A stretch of 64,000 nucleotides of DNA from Comamonas aquatica NBRC 14918 (GCF_000739875.1 NZ_BBJR01000021.1:62001-126000); one strand, 5' to 3'. Shown: positions 1 through 10,758, counted from the stretch's first letter. The notes: a model not told the origin generated them from the letters alone. Translations and numbers: made by a program.

Positions 1-1
1 C

Positions 2-79
2 GCCCGGGCCTGGCTGGACTGCGTGCGCGAGGTCTATCCGCCCGCGGATGGCCACGCCCCAGTCACAGAAAAAACATAG
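2..79 (+). CDS. C-terminal end of an unidentified gene (partial)
   Basis: An open frame enters from the left edge and gives 25 residues, ending in HAPVTEKT before a TAG stop. Composition and codon use resemble the neighbours, and the gene would converge on argE. Too little remains to name a family. The TAG lies inside the first copy of the dispersed palindrome family (the TAG of its ATAGCTG core), so the repeat may have supplied the stop. It could also be a chance open frame at the window edge. Confidence 0.35.
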   Translation, partial: ARAWLDCVREVYPPADGHAPVTEKT

Positions 80-121
80 CTGCCCGCGCAGGCAGGGCAA
101 GCGATACAGCCTGTTTTGACT
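69..121 (+). repeat. Dispersed ~50-bp palindromic repeat, copy 1
   Basis: The copy runs from an A-run through ATAGCTG, a GCGC core and a weak partner arm to TTTTGAC. It fills the gap between the truncated left-edge gene and argE and overlaps the stop codon of the former. It follows the same order of blocks as the copies near 3.9, 6.3, 10.9, 16.8, 25.9 and 41.0 kb. Confidence 0.6.
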
Positions 122-129
122 TCAACTCG

Positions 130-1290
130 TTAGAGCGACTGCGCCAGCTTGCGCAGGAACTGCTCGCAGCGCGCCAGCTGCGCCAGCTCCACGTATTCGT
201 TGGCCTTGTGCGCCTCGGTGATGGCGCCGGGGCCGCAGACCACACTGGGAATGCCGGCCTGCTGGAACAGGCCCGCCTCGGTGGCGTAGGCCACCTTGCG
301 CTTCTCGCGGTCGCCGGTCAGCGCCTGCACCAGGACGTTGATGGCCTCGGTGTCGGCGCTGTCGAAGGACGGTGCGCCGGCCAGCGACTCGAACTCGATG
401 CGCGCCTCGGCAAACTCGCGGCGCATGCGCGGCAGCAGCTCCTGCTGCACATAGGCCTCCACCTGGGCCTGGATGTCGTCGGGCGCCATGCCGGGCAGGT
501 TGCGGAATTCGTAGGCGAACTCGCAGTGCTCGGGGATGGTGTTGACCGCAATCCCGCCGCTGATGCGGTTGGTGGTCATGGTGGTGTAGGGCACGTCGAA
601 GAACGGGTCGTACGGCCCCTGGGCCTTGAAGGCCTCGGCCAGGTCGCGGATGCGGCAGATCAGGCGCGCCGCGTATTCGATGGCGTTGCTGCCGCTGGGC
701 GTCAGCGAGGAATGCGCCGCCTTGCCATGCACCTTGCAGCGCCACACGTTGATGCCCTTGTGCGCCACCACGGGCTGCATGCTGGTGGGCTCGCCCACGA
801 TGCAGCCGTCCAAGCGCTGGCCCTGCAGCTTCAGCTGCTCCAGCATCACGGGCGCGCCGATGCAGCCCACCTCCTCGTCGTACGACAGGGCAAAGTGCAG
901 CGGCTTGCGCCGCGGCATGGCCAGGAACTCGGGCACCAGGGCCAGCCCGGCGGCGATGAAACCCTTCATGTCGCAGGTGCCGCGCCCATACAGGCGGCCG
1001 TCGCGCTCGGTCAGCGCGAACGGGTCGGTGTCCCACTGCTGGCCATCGACCGGCACCACGTCGGTGTGGCCCGACAGCACGATGCCGCCCTGGGTGCCGC
1101 CATCCTGGGCCGGCAGCGTGGCGAACAGGTTGGACTTGGCGCCGTCGGGCGACTTGAACAGCTGCACCGGCACGCCGTGCGCGGCCAGCGCATCGCGCAC
1201 ATGCTCGATCAGGTGCAGGTTGGAGTTGCGGCTGGTGGTGTCGAAGGCCACCAGGGTCTGCAGCCAGTTGCGGGTGTGGGGTGTGGTCAT
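130..1290 (-). CDS. argE: Acetylornithine deacetylase
   Basis: A 386-residue M20-family metallopeptidase that would hydrolyse N2-acetylornithine to ornithine and acetate in cytoplasmic arginine synthesis. The metal and catalytic signatures are in order: SGHTDVVP with His75, GRGTCDMKG with Asp107, and the DEE pair at 139-140, followed by the dimerisation insert and a conserved His near the C-terminus. I chose the ATG at 1290 because the family N-terminus (TRNWLQTLVAFDT) starts there; the longer open frame upstream has no such homology. A related M20 enzyme such as succinyl-diaminopimelate desuccinylase is less likely. The next gene, divergent from it, is a cyanophycin-synthetase-like protein, which would also bear on arginine. 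Confidence 0.85.
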   Translation of the reverse strand: MTTPHTRNWLQTLVAFDTTSRNSNLHLIEHVRDALAAHGVPVQLFKSPDGAKSNLFATLPAQDGGTQGGIVLSGHTDVVPVDGQQWDTDPFALTERDGRLYGRGTCDMKGFIAAGLALVPEFLAMPRRKPLHFALSYDEEVGCIGAPVMLEQLKLQGQRLDGCIVGEPTSMQPVVAHKGINVWRCKVHGKAAHSSLTPSGSNAIEYAARLICRIRDLAEAFKAQGPYDPFFDVPYTTMTTNRISGGIAVNTIPEHCEFAYEFRNLPGMAPDDIQAQVEAYVQQELLPRMRREFAEARIEFESLAGAPSFDSADTEAINVLVQALTGDREKRKVAYATEAGLFQQAGIPSVVCGPGAITEAHKANEYVELAQLARCEQFLRKLAQSL

Positions 1291-1821
1291 GGAAAGGTCG
1301 CTCGGCAATCCGCCCGGGCGCACCGCGCCGGGCCTCACGGCGAGTGTACGGTGCAGCCCGGCTGTGCCGGCGGCCCGGGCGGCCATCGCCCCTGCACCCG
1401 GCGTGGCAAACCCCGCCCCTTGGCGGACTGTTGCCCAGATGGCCCGCCATCCTGTTAAGCTGGCGCCCGTTGTTTTCTGCCGATGGAGCGATGGCAGACA
1501 ATGGTTGCCCGGCGGCATCGCTCCGCTCTTTTGAACAGGCCCCACACCGCAAGCCAGCAGTCCGCGCACGTGGGCTGGGCTTGGAAAGTCCCGTATGACT
1601 GACATTCACATGCCGTTGCGCGTGGATGGGCCTGCCCTGGTGCAGCGCCGCTGACCCCCTGGCCCCGCCACTGCCTGCATCCATGCCTGCGTCCAACGCA
1701 CCCCTTTTCCCCGTGTGCTGGCACACCACCGCCGGTGGTACCCTGCACCGCGCCTGCTGGTCCTGGCAGCGCGGTCCACGGCCAGCAGACACCCCCCGTT
1801 TCAGACCCTGAAGGCTTGCTT
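1291..1821. other. 531-bp intergenic region between argE and the CphA-like gene
   Basis: The region lies between two divergent genes and must hold both promoters, but I see no convincing -35/-10 pair. The one clear structure is an inverted repeat, GGAGCGATG at 1485-1493 and CATCGCTCC at 1516-1524, followed by GCTCTTTT. It could be a weak terminator or leader hairpin on the plus strand. No gene or known RNA is recognised. Confidence 0.4.
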
Positions 1822-3852
1822 ATGCGCGTCCTCAACCCCTCTGTCCCGCACATCGAGAAAGTGCACAACTGCCAGCAGGCCTACGTCCTGCGCACCCGCC
1901 ACTGGACGGGCAACAACCTGTGGAGCCCGCACCCGGTGCTGGAGGCCCAGCTGCTCGACATGGAGACGCCCCTGTGGCCCCAGCTTGAAGAACTGCTGCA
2001 CGCCCTGCTGCAGGCCGTGGCCCTGCCGGACCGCGTGTGCGAAAGCCACCCCCAGTCCAACGGGCGCGGCACCATCGTGCTGGAAGCCAGCGAGGCCGCC
2101 CTGGGCCGCTGCGTGCTGCAGCAAGCCCTGGAACTGCTGGCCCTGTCCGCCACGCAGCGTGCGGTCGAATGGGCTGCCGCCCTGGCCCGCATCCGCTTCG
2201 TGATCGATGAGGAATGCCTGGGCCCCAGCACCGCCTGCATCGCCAACGCCGCCGTGCAGCGCTACCTGCCCGCCTACCGCCTGTTCCCCAAGGGCAACCT
2301 GGTGCAGCTGGGCATGGGGGCGGCGCAGCAGCGCATCTGGACGGCCGAGAGCGACCAGACCGGGGCCATCGCCCAGGACATCGCCTCGGACAAGGCCCTG
2401 ACCAAGCGCCTGCTGGCGAATGCCGGCATTCCCACGCCCCAGGGCGACCTGGCCGCATCGCCGGCCCAGGCCTGGCAGATCGCCCAGCGCCTGGGCGTGC
2501 CGGTGGTGGTCAAGCCGCTGGATGGCAACCGCGCACGCGGCGTCAGCCTGGACCTGGTGGACCAGGCCTCGATCGAAGCCGCCTGGCAGCTGGCCAAGCG
2601 CGAAGGCACCCAGGTGCTGGTGGAGCGCTGCATCCGCGGCCATGAGCACCGCGTGCTGGTGGTCGGCCACCAGGTGGTGGCGGCCACGCGCGGCGAGACC
2701 CTGGGCGTGGTCGGCGACGGCCAGTCCACCGTGGCCGAGCTGGTGGAAGCCCAGATCAACCAGCACCCACGCTGCCTGGTGGACATGACGCTGGAGCGCA
2801 TCGAGCTGTCGCAGAACGCCAAGATCCTGGTCGAACTGCAGCGCCAGCAGCTGCAGCCGGAATCCGTGCCCGCCGCCGGCCAGGAAGTGCTGCTGCTGCG
2901 CACCGGCAACCTGACCGTGGACTGCACCGACGAAGTCCACCCCGACGTGGCCCACCACGCCATCATGGCGGCGCGCACCATCGGCCTGGACATTGCCGGC
3001 ATCGACATGGTGCTGCAGGACATCCGCCAGCCCATGCTGGAGCAAGGCGGCGCCATCGTCGAAGTCAACGCCGGCCCCAGCCTGCTTATGCACCTGTACC
3101 CCGTGCACGGCCAGCCGCGCGCCGTGGGCGAGGCCATCTGCACCCACCTGTTCCCGCACCCGGCCGACGGCCGCATTCCCGTGACCGGCATCCTGGCCGA
3201 AGCCGACACCGGCCTGCGCATCGCGCAGACCCTGGCCGTCTGGCAGCAGGCCCAGGGCCACACCACGGGCGTGGCCAGCGGCAATGCCATGTACCTGCAG
3301 GCCCAGCGCATGCTGCCGCCCGCCAGCCCAGCCCCCTCGGCCGGCCAGCGCGTGCTGATGCACTGCGCCGTCACGGCCGCGGTGATTGCCCAGGACCTGG
3401 ACACCGTCGTGCAGGACGGCTGGGCCTACGCACAGTGCGACCTGGCCATCATCCAGCCCGAATCCGGCACCGACGCCGCCGTGCAGCGCCGCGTCCTGGC
3501 GGCCCAGCTGCGCAGCGTGCGCCCCGGCGGCACGGCCGTGCTGACCCCGGGCGACGCCGCGCTGGAAGACCTGGCGCTGACTTGCCCCGGCCGTGTGGTC
3601 TGGGTGCACCCGGATGAACAGCACCCTGTGCTGCAGTCGCACCGCCGCCAGCAGGGCAGCGTGGCCTTCCTCCGCGACGGCCAGGTGGTCTGCGCCGACG
3701 GCGCCACCGAAACCCGGCTGCCCCTGCCACCCCAGCAGGCCCACTGGGATCTGTACGCCTGGCTGGGCGTGGCCGCCGCCGGCTGGGCGCAGCAATGGCC
3801 GCTGCCGGTGCTGGACGTGATCGCCCAGCAAAGCGGCGTGGATAAGCGCTGA
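1822..3852 (+). CDS. Cyanophycin-synthetase-like protein with degenerate Mur-ligase half
   Basis: 676 residues, against roughly 870-900 for ordinary cyanophycin synthetase CphA1. The N-terminal domain and the ATP-grasp domain (about residues 195-450) are well kept: DKALTKRLLANAGIPTP, VVVKPLDGN and EVNAGPSLLMHL. The C-terminal half starts in the usual way (GRIPVTG), but the Mur-ligase P-loop expected there (TGTNGKTTT) reads VTGILAEADTG at residue 454, without the lysine. The later Mur sequence is shortened. Second synthetases with only one working ATP site are known (CphA2 of cyanobacteria, which joins beta-Asp-Arg dipeptides; CphA-prime of Cupriavidus). This is probably of that kind; the substrate is inferred. 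The ATG at 1822 has AAGG eight bases upstream. No intact cphA is in the window. Confidence 0.75.
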   Translation: MRVLNPSVPHIEKVHNCQQAYVLRTRHWTGNNLWSPHPVLEAQLLDMETPLWPQLEELLHALLQAVALPDRVCESHPQSNGRGTIVLEASEAALGRCVLQQALELLALSATQRAVEWAAALARIRFVIDEECLGPSTACIANAAVQRYLPAYRLFPKGNLVQLGMGAAQQRIWTAESDQTGAIAQDIASDKALTKRLLANAGIPTPQGDLAASPAQAWQIAQRLGVPVVVKPLDGNRARGVSLDLVDQASIEAAWQLAKREGTQVLVERCIRGHEHRVLVVGHQVVAATRGETLGVVGDGQSTVAELVEAQINQHPRCLVDMTLERIELSQNAKILVELQRQQLQPESVPAAGQEVLLLRTGNLTVDCTDEVHPDVAHHAIMAARTIGLDIAGIDMVLQDIRQPMLEQGGAIVEVNAGPSLLMHLYPVHGQPRAVGEAICTHLFPHPADGRIPVTGILAEADTGLRIAQTLAVWQQAQGHTTGVASGNAMYLQAQRMLPPASPAPSAGQRVLMHCAVTAAVIAQDLDTVVQDGWAYAQCDLAIIQPESGTDAAVQRRVLAAQLRSVRPGGTAVLTPGDAALEDLALTCPGRVVWVHPDEQHPVLQSHRRQQGSVAFLRDGQVVCADGATETRLPLPPQQAHWDLYAWLGVAAAGWAQQWPLPVLDVIAQQSGVDKR

Positions 3853-3872
3853 GCACCTGCACAGAGCTTTTC

Positions 3873-3922
3873 AGCTTTCATAGCTGACTGCGCAGACGGG
3901 ACGTGCCTGGGAGGTGATTTTC
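3873..3922 (+). repeat. Dispersed palindromic repeat, copy 2
   Basis: CTTTC-ATAGCTG, a GCGC block and an AGG-N3-TTTT end, in the same order as in the other copies. It lies between the convergent ends of the CphA-like gene and the alcohol dehydrogenase. The central palindrome is weak in this copy. Confidence 0.55.
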
Positions 3923-3956
3923 ACCCCTCAGGCGCGCGCGGACTGCAAAAGCCTTT

Positions 3957-5018
3957 TCAACCCTGGCCCGCGAAGCGCGCCATGTCGATCACGAACCGGT
4001 ACTTCACGTCACTGCGCAGCATGCGCTCGTAAGCGGCGTTGATGTCCTCCAGCGCGATCACCTCGGTATCGGCGGTGATGCCGTGCTGGCCACAGAAATC
4101 CAGCATCTCCTGCGTCTCCGCGATCCCGCCGATCAGCGAGCCCGCTAGCGCCTTGCGCCCGACCACCAGGGCGCTGGTGTTCAGCGGCGGCTCCTGGCTG
4201 CCCAGAAAACCCACCAGCACCAGCGTGCCGCCCGTGGCCAGGGTGGGCGTGTAGGGATTGAGGTCGTGGGCATACGGCACGGTGTCGAGGATCAGCTCGA
4301 ACTGGCCGCGCACCGCCTTCATCTGCGCCTTGTCGGTGCTGATGACCACGCGGTCCGCGCCCAGGCGCCGGGCGTCGGCCTCCTTGCCGGGGGAACGGCT
4401 GAACAGCGTCACCTCGGCCCCCAGAGCCTTGGCCAGCTTCAGGGCCATGTGCCCCAGCCCGCCCAGGCCGACCACGGCCACCTGGCTGACCGGCCCCACC
4501 TTCCAGTGCCGCAGGGGCGACCAGGTGGTGATGCCGGCACACAGCAGCGGCGCCGCACCGGCCAGGTCCAGCCCACCGGGCACCTTCAGCACGAATTCCT
4601 GGCGCACCACGATCTGTTCCGCATAGCCGCCCTGAGTGGGGCTGCCATCCACGCGGTCGACGCTGTTGTAGGTGTAGGTGGCGCCGCGCTCGCAGTACTG
4701 CTCCCAGCCCTTGGCGCAGGCGCGGCAGGCCTGGCAGCTGTCCACCATGCAGCCCACGCCGACCACGTCACCGGGCTGGACACGCTGCACCGCACTGCCC
4801 ACGGCGCGCACGCGGCCGATGATCTCGTGCCCAGGCACCGTGGGATAGACCGTGCCCCCCCAGTCGTTGCGCGCCGTGTGCAGGTCCGAGTGGCACACGC
4901 CGCTGTAGAGGATGTCGATCACCACGTCCTCGGGACGCGGGTCGCGCCGCACAAAATGGAACAGCCCGAGCGGGCTGGTGGGCGACTGTGCGGCATAGCC
5001 GCGGGTGGCTTGGCTCAT
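3957..5018 (-). CDS. Zinc-dependent alcohol dehydrogenase (YahK/cinnamyl-alcohol type)
   Basis: 353 residues of the medium-chain dehydrogenase family, cytoplasmic, reversibly oxidising alcohols to aldehydes with NAD(P). The catalytic zinc site is visible in SGVCHSD and GHEIIGRV near residues 38-65. The structural zinc site is CQACRACAKGWEQYC near 98-112, and the Rossmann loop is VGLGGLGHMALKLAK. Overall sequence is closest to the broad-range aldehyde reductase group (YahK/CAD-like), so NADPH is the likelier cofactor. The ATG at 5018 is preceded by AGGAG with suitable spacing; an upstream in-frame start adds 15 unconserved residues. It is transcribed alone, divergent from a lipoprotein gene. 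The physiological substrate cannot be read from sequence. Confidence 0.85.
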   Translation of the reverse strand: MSQATRGYAAQSPTSPLGLFHFVRRDPRPEDVVIDILYSGVCHSDLHTARNDWGGTVYPTVPGHEIIGRVRAVGSAVQRVQPGDVVGVGCMVDSCQACRACAKGWEQYCERGATYTYNSVDRVDGSPTQGGYAEQIVVRQEFVLKVPGGLDLAGAAPLLCAGITTWSPLRHWKVGPVSQVAVVGLGGLGHMALKLAKALGAEVTLFSRSPGKEADARRLGADRVVISTDKAQMKAVRGQFELILDTVPYAHDLNPYTPTLATGGTLVLVGFLGSQEPPLNTSALVVGRKALAGSLIGGIAETQEMLDFCGQHGITADTEVIALEDINAAYERMLRSDVKYRFVIDMARFAGQG

Positions 5019-5142
5019 GGAATGCTCCTGTGCAGGGGTAAGAAATGGCCTACATGCTTTCACTGGCCGGGGCGATAGGCAGCACGGCCATTGTCCCTAG
5101 CATGGCCACAAGCACCATTAAAAAACGCTATCGTTCCTGCCC

Positions 5143-5634
5143 ATGACGCACCACCCCACCGCCCGCCGGGCCCTTCTGCTGTCGCTGGCCACGGCGGCCC
5201 TGCTGGCCGGCTGCCAGAGCCCGCCCCCCACCGAAAACGTGCCGCCGCCGCGCATCGACCTGCTGGGCCGCGGCCCGCTGGGGGACGTGCCGCAGACCAT
5301 GCTGGACTGGGCCGGCACCTACCAGGCCATCCTGCCCTGCAACGGCTGCCCCGGCATTGCCATGAGCGTGCAGCTGCGCGCCGACCAGACCGCCGTGGTG
5401 CGCGAACGCCGCCTGGGCGGCGATGCCGAGCCCACACCGGCCCAGACCTACCAGGGCCCCTTCCGCTTCGACCCGCCCGCCGGCAGCATGGTCACGCTGG
5501 GCCAGGAGGCCGAGCCCCCGGCCTACCGCTTCTTTGTGGCCGAAGGCTGGATCGAACTGCGCGACCGCCACACCGGCGCCGCGCTGACCAGCACCCCGGC
5601 CTACCGCCTGCGCAAGACCAGCCTGTCGCCGTAA
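5143..5634 (+). CDS. NlpE-like lipoprotein
   Basis: 163 residues with a lipoprotein signal peptide: positively charged start, hydrophobic stretch, and lipobox LAGC at about residues 21-24. The mature part contains WAGTYQAILPCNGCPGI, the hallmark of the NlpE N-terminal domain with its CxxC pair, and then a small beta-barrel region. E. coli NlpE is an outer-membrane lipoprotein that senses copper and envelope stress and signals to Cpx. This protein has only the N-terminal-type domain. Signalling is inferred; the lipoprotein assignment rests on visible motifs. It is monocistronic and divergent from the alcohol dehydrogenase. Confidence 0.75.
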   Translation: MTHHPTARRALLLSLATAALLAGCQSPPPTENVPPPRIDLLGRGPLGDVPQTMLDWAGTYQAILPCNGCPGIAMSVQLRADQTAVVRERRLGGDAEPTPAQTYQGPFRFDPPAGSMVTLGQEAEPPAYRFFVAEGWIELRDRHTGAALTSTPAYRLRKTSLSP

Positions 5635-5759
5635 GGCACGCGCCTCGTCCCCAGCGACCGCCCTGGCGGCACCGCATCGGCCCATGGTGTCGCCCCCGCC
5701 AGACACGCAGGGGACACGCAGGCCGGCGCGCCGACGCCACACATTCGCTTGCATGCAGT

Positions 5760-5829
5760 AACAATTGTTAAACTTTGGTACTTCGAGGCCTGCCCCGCGC
5801 AGCTGCCATCGGGCTGAAAACGGTTTCAG
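5760..5829 (+). promoter_or_regulatory. Upstream region of second lipoprotein with two small palindromes
   Basis: A perfect 10-bp palindrome AACAATTGTT (5760-5769) and an inverted repeat CTGAAA-ACGG-TTTCAG (5814-5829) lie 25-95 bp upstream of the lipoprotein start at 5854, in a locally AT-richer stretch. They look like operator or promoter elements. I cannot assign a regulator. Confidence 0.3.
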
Positions 5830-5853
5830 TCGTGCTGCCAAGAGAAATTGTTC

Positions 5854-6234
5854 ATGCGTTTGCCACATTCGGCGGCACTGGCCGCTGCGTTCGTTCTGTC
5901 CGGGTGCTTTGACGAGCGCGCCCTGCCTGAGACCCTGATGTTTCCACCCGGGATCGATATCGAATACCTGGGCAAGCCCGCCAAGCTCTACGGCACCTCG
6001 CAGTGCGCCCAGGGCCAGCTGACCGGCAACTCCTGCCTGATCTTCCCCCCGCACGAACCGCGCGCCACCGGCGTCATCCTGTCGGGCCAGCAAGTGCGCG
6101 AAGTGGCCCTGACCGCCATCCGCGACCCGCAGGACCCCGTGCGCTTCATCGTCCAGGACGCCCAGGGCCGCCGCCTGCTCAGCACCACCGGCCGGCACGA
6201 CGAACACGCCAACATCCAGCTGGCACCGTACTGA
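5854..6234 (+). CDS. Small lipoprotein of unknown function
   Basis: 126 residues with a short signal peptide and lipobox LSGC at about residues 16-19, so it should be a lipid-anchored envelope protein. The mature part has two further cysteines (SQCAQGQLTGNSCLIF) that may form a disulphide, and no family I recognise. The ATG at 5854 is used; a TTG two codons earlier is possible. It follows the NlpE-like gene in the same direction but 219 bp away, with its own apparent control region, so it is probably transcribed separately. Confidence 0.7.
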   Translation: MRLPHSAALAAAFVLSGCFDERALPETLMFPPGIDIEYLGKPAKLYGTSQCAQGQLTGNSCLIFPPHEPRATGVILSGQQVREVALTAIRDPQDPVRFIVQDAQGRRLLSTTGRHDEHANIQLAPY

Positions 6235-6268
6235 GCCGGCCTGCGGGTGGGCGCCTGCAAGTTGCAAG

Positions 6269-6319
6269 CCTTTTTGGACTGCAGCGCTTGTACAGCAAGC
6301 GCCAGCAGCTCTCTTTTTC
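6269..6319 (-). repeat. Dispersed palindromic repeat, copy 3
   Basis: One of the best copies. On the minus strand it reads AGCTG, then GGCGCTTG and CAAGCGCT flanking a five-base loop, then CAG, with A-runs at both ends. It lies downstream of the lipoprotein gene and upstream of the HEPN gene. Confidence 0.7.
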
Positions 6320-6432
6320 AGCCCACCGCAGCGCCCACAACTTGCACCACCGCGACACCGTCCATGCGGTAAGTCGTTGCTCGCCTAGCGCCGGCCCCGC
6401 TAAGCTGCGCCCCAACCATCCAGGAGGGGACG

Positions 6433-7083
6433 ATGCAGGCCATCCACGCCACACTCAAAGACCGCCACCGTGCCACGCGCGACGGCCTGCCCGCAGGGCT
6501 GAACCTGCGCGTGCACCGCGCCCTCAGCTGGCTGCAGCGCGCGGCGCAGTGCGACGACCCCGACGCCCGCTTTATCTTCCTGTGGATTGCCTTCAACGCC
6601 GCCTATGCGCAAGACATTCCATCCCAGCAACGCCTGTCCGAGCAGGACAGCTTTCGAGCCTTTCTGCACAAGCTGCATGGGCTGGACGCCCACCGGCAGC
6701 TCGACGATCTGGTGTGGCACAGCTTCAGCGGCCCGATTCGCATCCTGCTGGACAACCCCTATGTCTTTGAATCGTTCTGGAGCTTCCAGCGCGGTGAGAT
6801 CGATGCCACCACCTGGCAGGAACGCCTGGCCGCCGGCCAGCGCAAAGCCGCCATCCTGCTGGCCCAGGGCCACACGCCCGAACTGCTGGCGCTGGTCTTC
6901 CAGCGCATCTACACCCTGCGCAACCAATTGATGCATGGCGGCGCCACCTGGAACAGCACCACCAATCGCGCCCAGGTGCAGGACTGCGCCAACCTCATGG
7001 GCCAAATCGTGCCCGTGGTGGTGGAGATCATGATGGCCCATCCGGAAGCAGTATGGGGTGAGGCTTCTTATCCGGTAATTTAA
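6433..7083 (+). CDS. HEPN-domain protein (Apea-like)
   Basis: 216 residues, all-helical by composition. The C-terminal part carries YTLRNQLMHGGATW with the R-x4-H motif (Arg163, His168) that defines HEPN domains and forms the RNase site in active members. The N-terminal part (RFIFLWIAFNAAYA) matches the larger Apea-like HEPN group, which is widespread in Proteobacteria, so this could be a housekeeping rather than a defence protein. An AGGAGG-type site precedes the ATG at 6433. Its base composition matches the genome, but its TAA stop is followed with no gap by the ATG of an AT-rich foreign gene, so the two would be co-transcribed. RNase activity is inferred from the motif only. Confidence 0.7.
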   Translation: MQAIHATLKDRHRATRDGLPAGLNLRVHRALSWLQRAAQCDDPDARFIFLWIAFNAAYAQDIPSQQRLSEQDSFRAFLHKLHGLDAHRQLDDLVWHSFSGPIRILLDNPYVFESFWSFQRGEIDATTWQERLAAGQRKAAILLAQGHTPELLALVFQRIYTLRNQLMHGGATWNSTTNRAQVQDCANLMGQIVPVVVEIMMAHPEAVWGEASYPVI

Positions 7084-7824
7084 ATGGCAGCAGATACATC
7101 GCACCCATCTTTCCTTCAGCCGAGTAATCCAGATATTTGGATCTGGCGTTATATGGACATTGCAAAATATATTTCTTTTATCAAAGATAGAAGTTTATAT
7201 TTCACAAGATTAGATCAATTTGATGATCCATACGAAGGACGTCCAGACAATATTATATTGGACCATATTCATGAAATGGAATTTTTTGATGAGAATGGTG
7301 AAAAATATCCATTACCTAAAAATTTTGTCTCATCCATAATAAAAAATCTAAAGAACCACCCCAAATAATTCTTTGCCAATTGTTGGCACATGAATAATTC
7401 AGAGTCAGAAGCAATGTGGAAGCTTTATGGAAGCCAAATTGCCGTTAGAACAACTTATAACAAATTAAAAATTAGCTTGCCTGAGAACGTTGGATTGGGC
7501 AAGGTTCAGTATAAAAATTATAGCGAAAGCGCAATAGGATTTAATAATTCATTCAATTACCCAATGCACAAAAGAGATTCATTTTCTCATGAAAATGAAT
7601 GCAGAGCATTGATTTGGAGTGCAGATGAGAAATATAAAGAATTTTCAGATTTAACTGGAATAAAAATTCAAATTGAATTAGATTTACTTAATCTAAATGT
7701 TTTTCTATCACCAACAGCACCAGATTGGTTACTTGATATAGTGGTAGACATTAATGAAAAGTATCAAGTCAATGCACATGTGCTGAAGTCAAAATTATTA
7801 GAAAAGCATAAGATTGAAAGTTGA
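7084..7824 (+). pseudogene. DUF2971-like protein, interrupted by an in-frame stop (foreign, AT-rich)
   Basis: One reading frame runs from the ATG at 7084 to the TGA at 7822-7824, broken only by TAA at 7366-7368. Part 1 (94 residues) has LYFTRLDQFDDPYEGRP. After the stop the same frame continues FFANCWHMNNSESEAMWKLYG, the core signature of DUF2971 proteins, which would normally lie inside one chain of about 246 residues. No frame change is needed; a single base change at the TAA would restore it. Counted lines are 25-33% G+C against about two-thirds around it, so the gene was acquired horizontally. It starts on the base after the HEPN stop codon. It is either a decayed gene, two split peptides, or a sequencing error. 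DUF2971 proteins have no settled function; some occur near defence genes. Confidence 0.75.
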
Positions 7825-7831
7825 CAACTCT

Positions 7832-7859
7832 AAAAAAGGCCGCTGACGCGGCCTTTTTT
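7832..7859. terminator. Bidirectional rho-independent terminator
   Basis: AAAAAAGGCCGC, loop TGAC, GCGGCCTTTTTT. The perfect 12-bp stem with an A-run and a T-run works on both strands, ending the HEPN/DUF2971 transcript and the metH transcript that converges on it. Confidence 0.9.
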
Positions 7860-7873
7860 AGATCTGGGCAATA

Positions 7874-10612
<2,739 letters not shown>

Positions 10613-10617
10613 CGCAC

Positions 10618-10758
10618 TCACCTGTGTGAAAAAACTCAGTCAATCGTGGGAACAGGTGAACGCCGTTGCAGTGGCGGCTGCTGCACAACAGCCGCAGGCC
10701 CCAAGCCTGACAGCGCAGCCAATCACTGGCTCGCGCGCTGCTGCAGCGCTCCTTGGGG
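10618..10758 (-). promoter_or_regulatory. SAH riboswitch and ribosome-site-masking platform of metH
   Basis: Minus-strand leader with the conserved elements of the S-adenosylhomocysteine riboswitch in order. P1 is CCCCAAG (from 10758) pairing with CTTGGGG (10705-10699). Next come GGAGCGCTGC, a long P2 hairpin, TCAGGCTTGG, a GCGGCTG/CAGCCGC hairpin, and GCAACGGCGTTC ending at 10658. Directly after the aptamer, TCACCTGT (10659-10652) is perfectly complementary to ACAGGTGA (10625-10618), which contains the ribosome site of metH. This fits an ON switch: SAH binding holds the aptamer strand and frees the ribosome site. The riboswitch class is known upstream of metH and ahcY in betaproteobacteria. 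Confidence 0.85.

Noticed and set aside
1485-1524. The GGAGCGATG/CATCGCTCC inverted repeat as a definite terminator.
   Set aside because: The loop is 22 bases and the T-run is short and interrupted. It lies between divergent genes, where a terminator is not expected.
7084-7824. A frameshift, or programmed slippage at CCCAAATAA, as the cause of the split DUF2971-like gene.
   Set aside because: Both parts are already in the same frame, and the slippery heptamer would have to be read in another frame. A plain in-frame stop explains the data.
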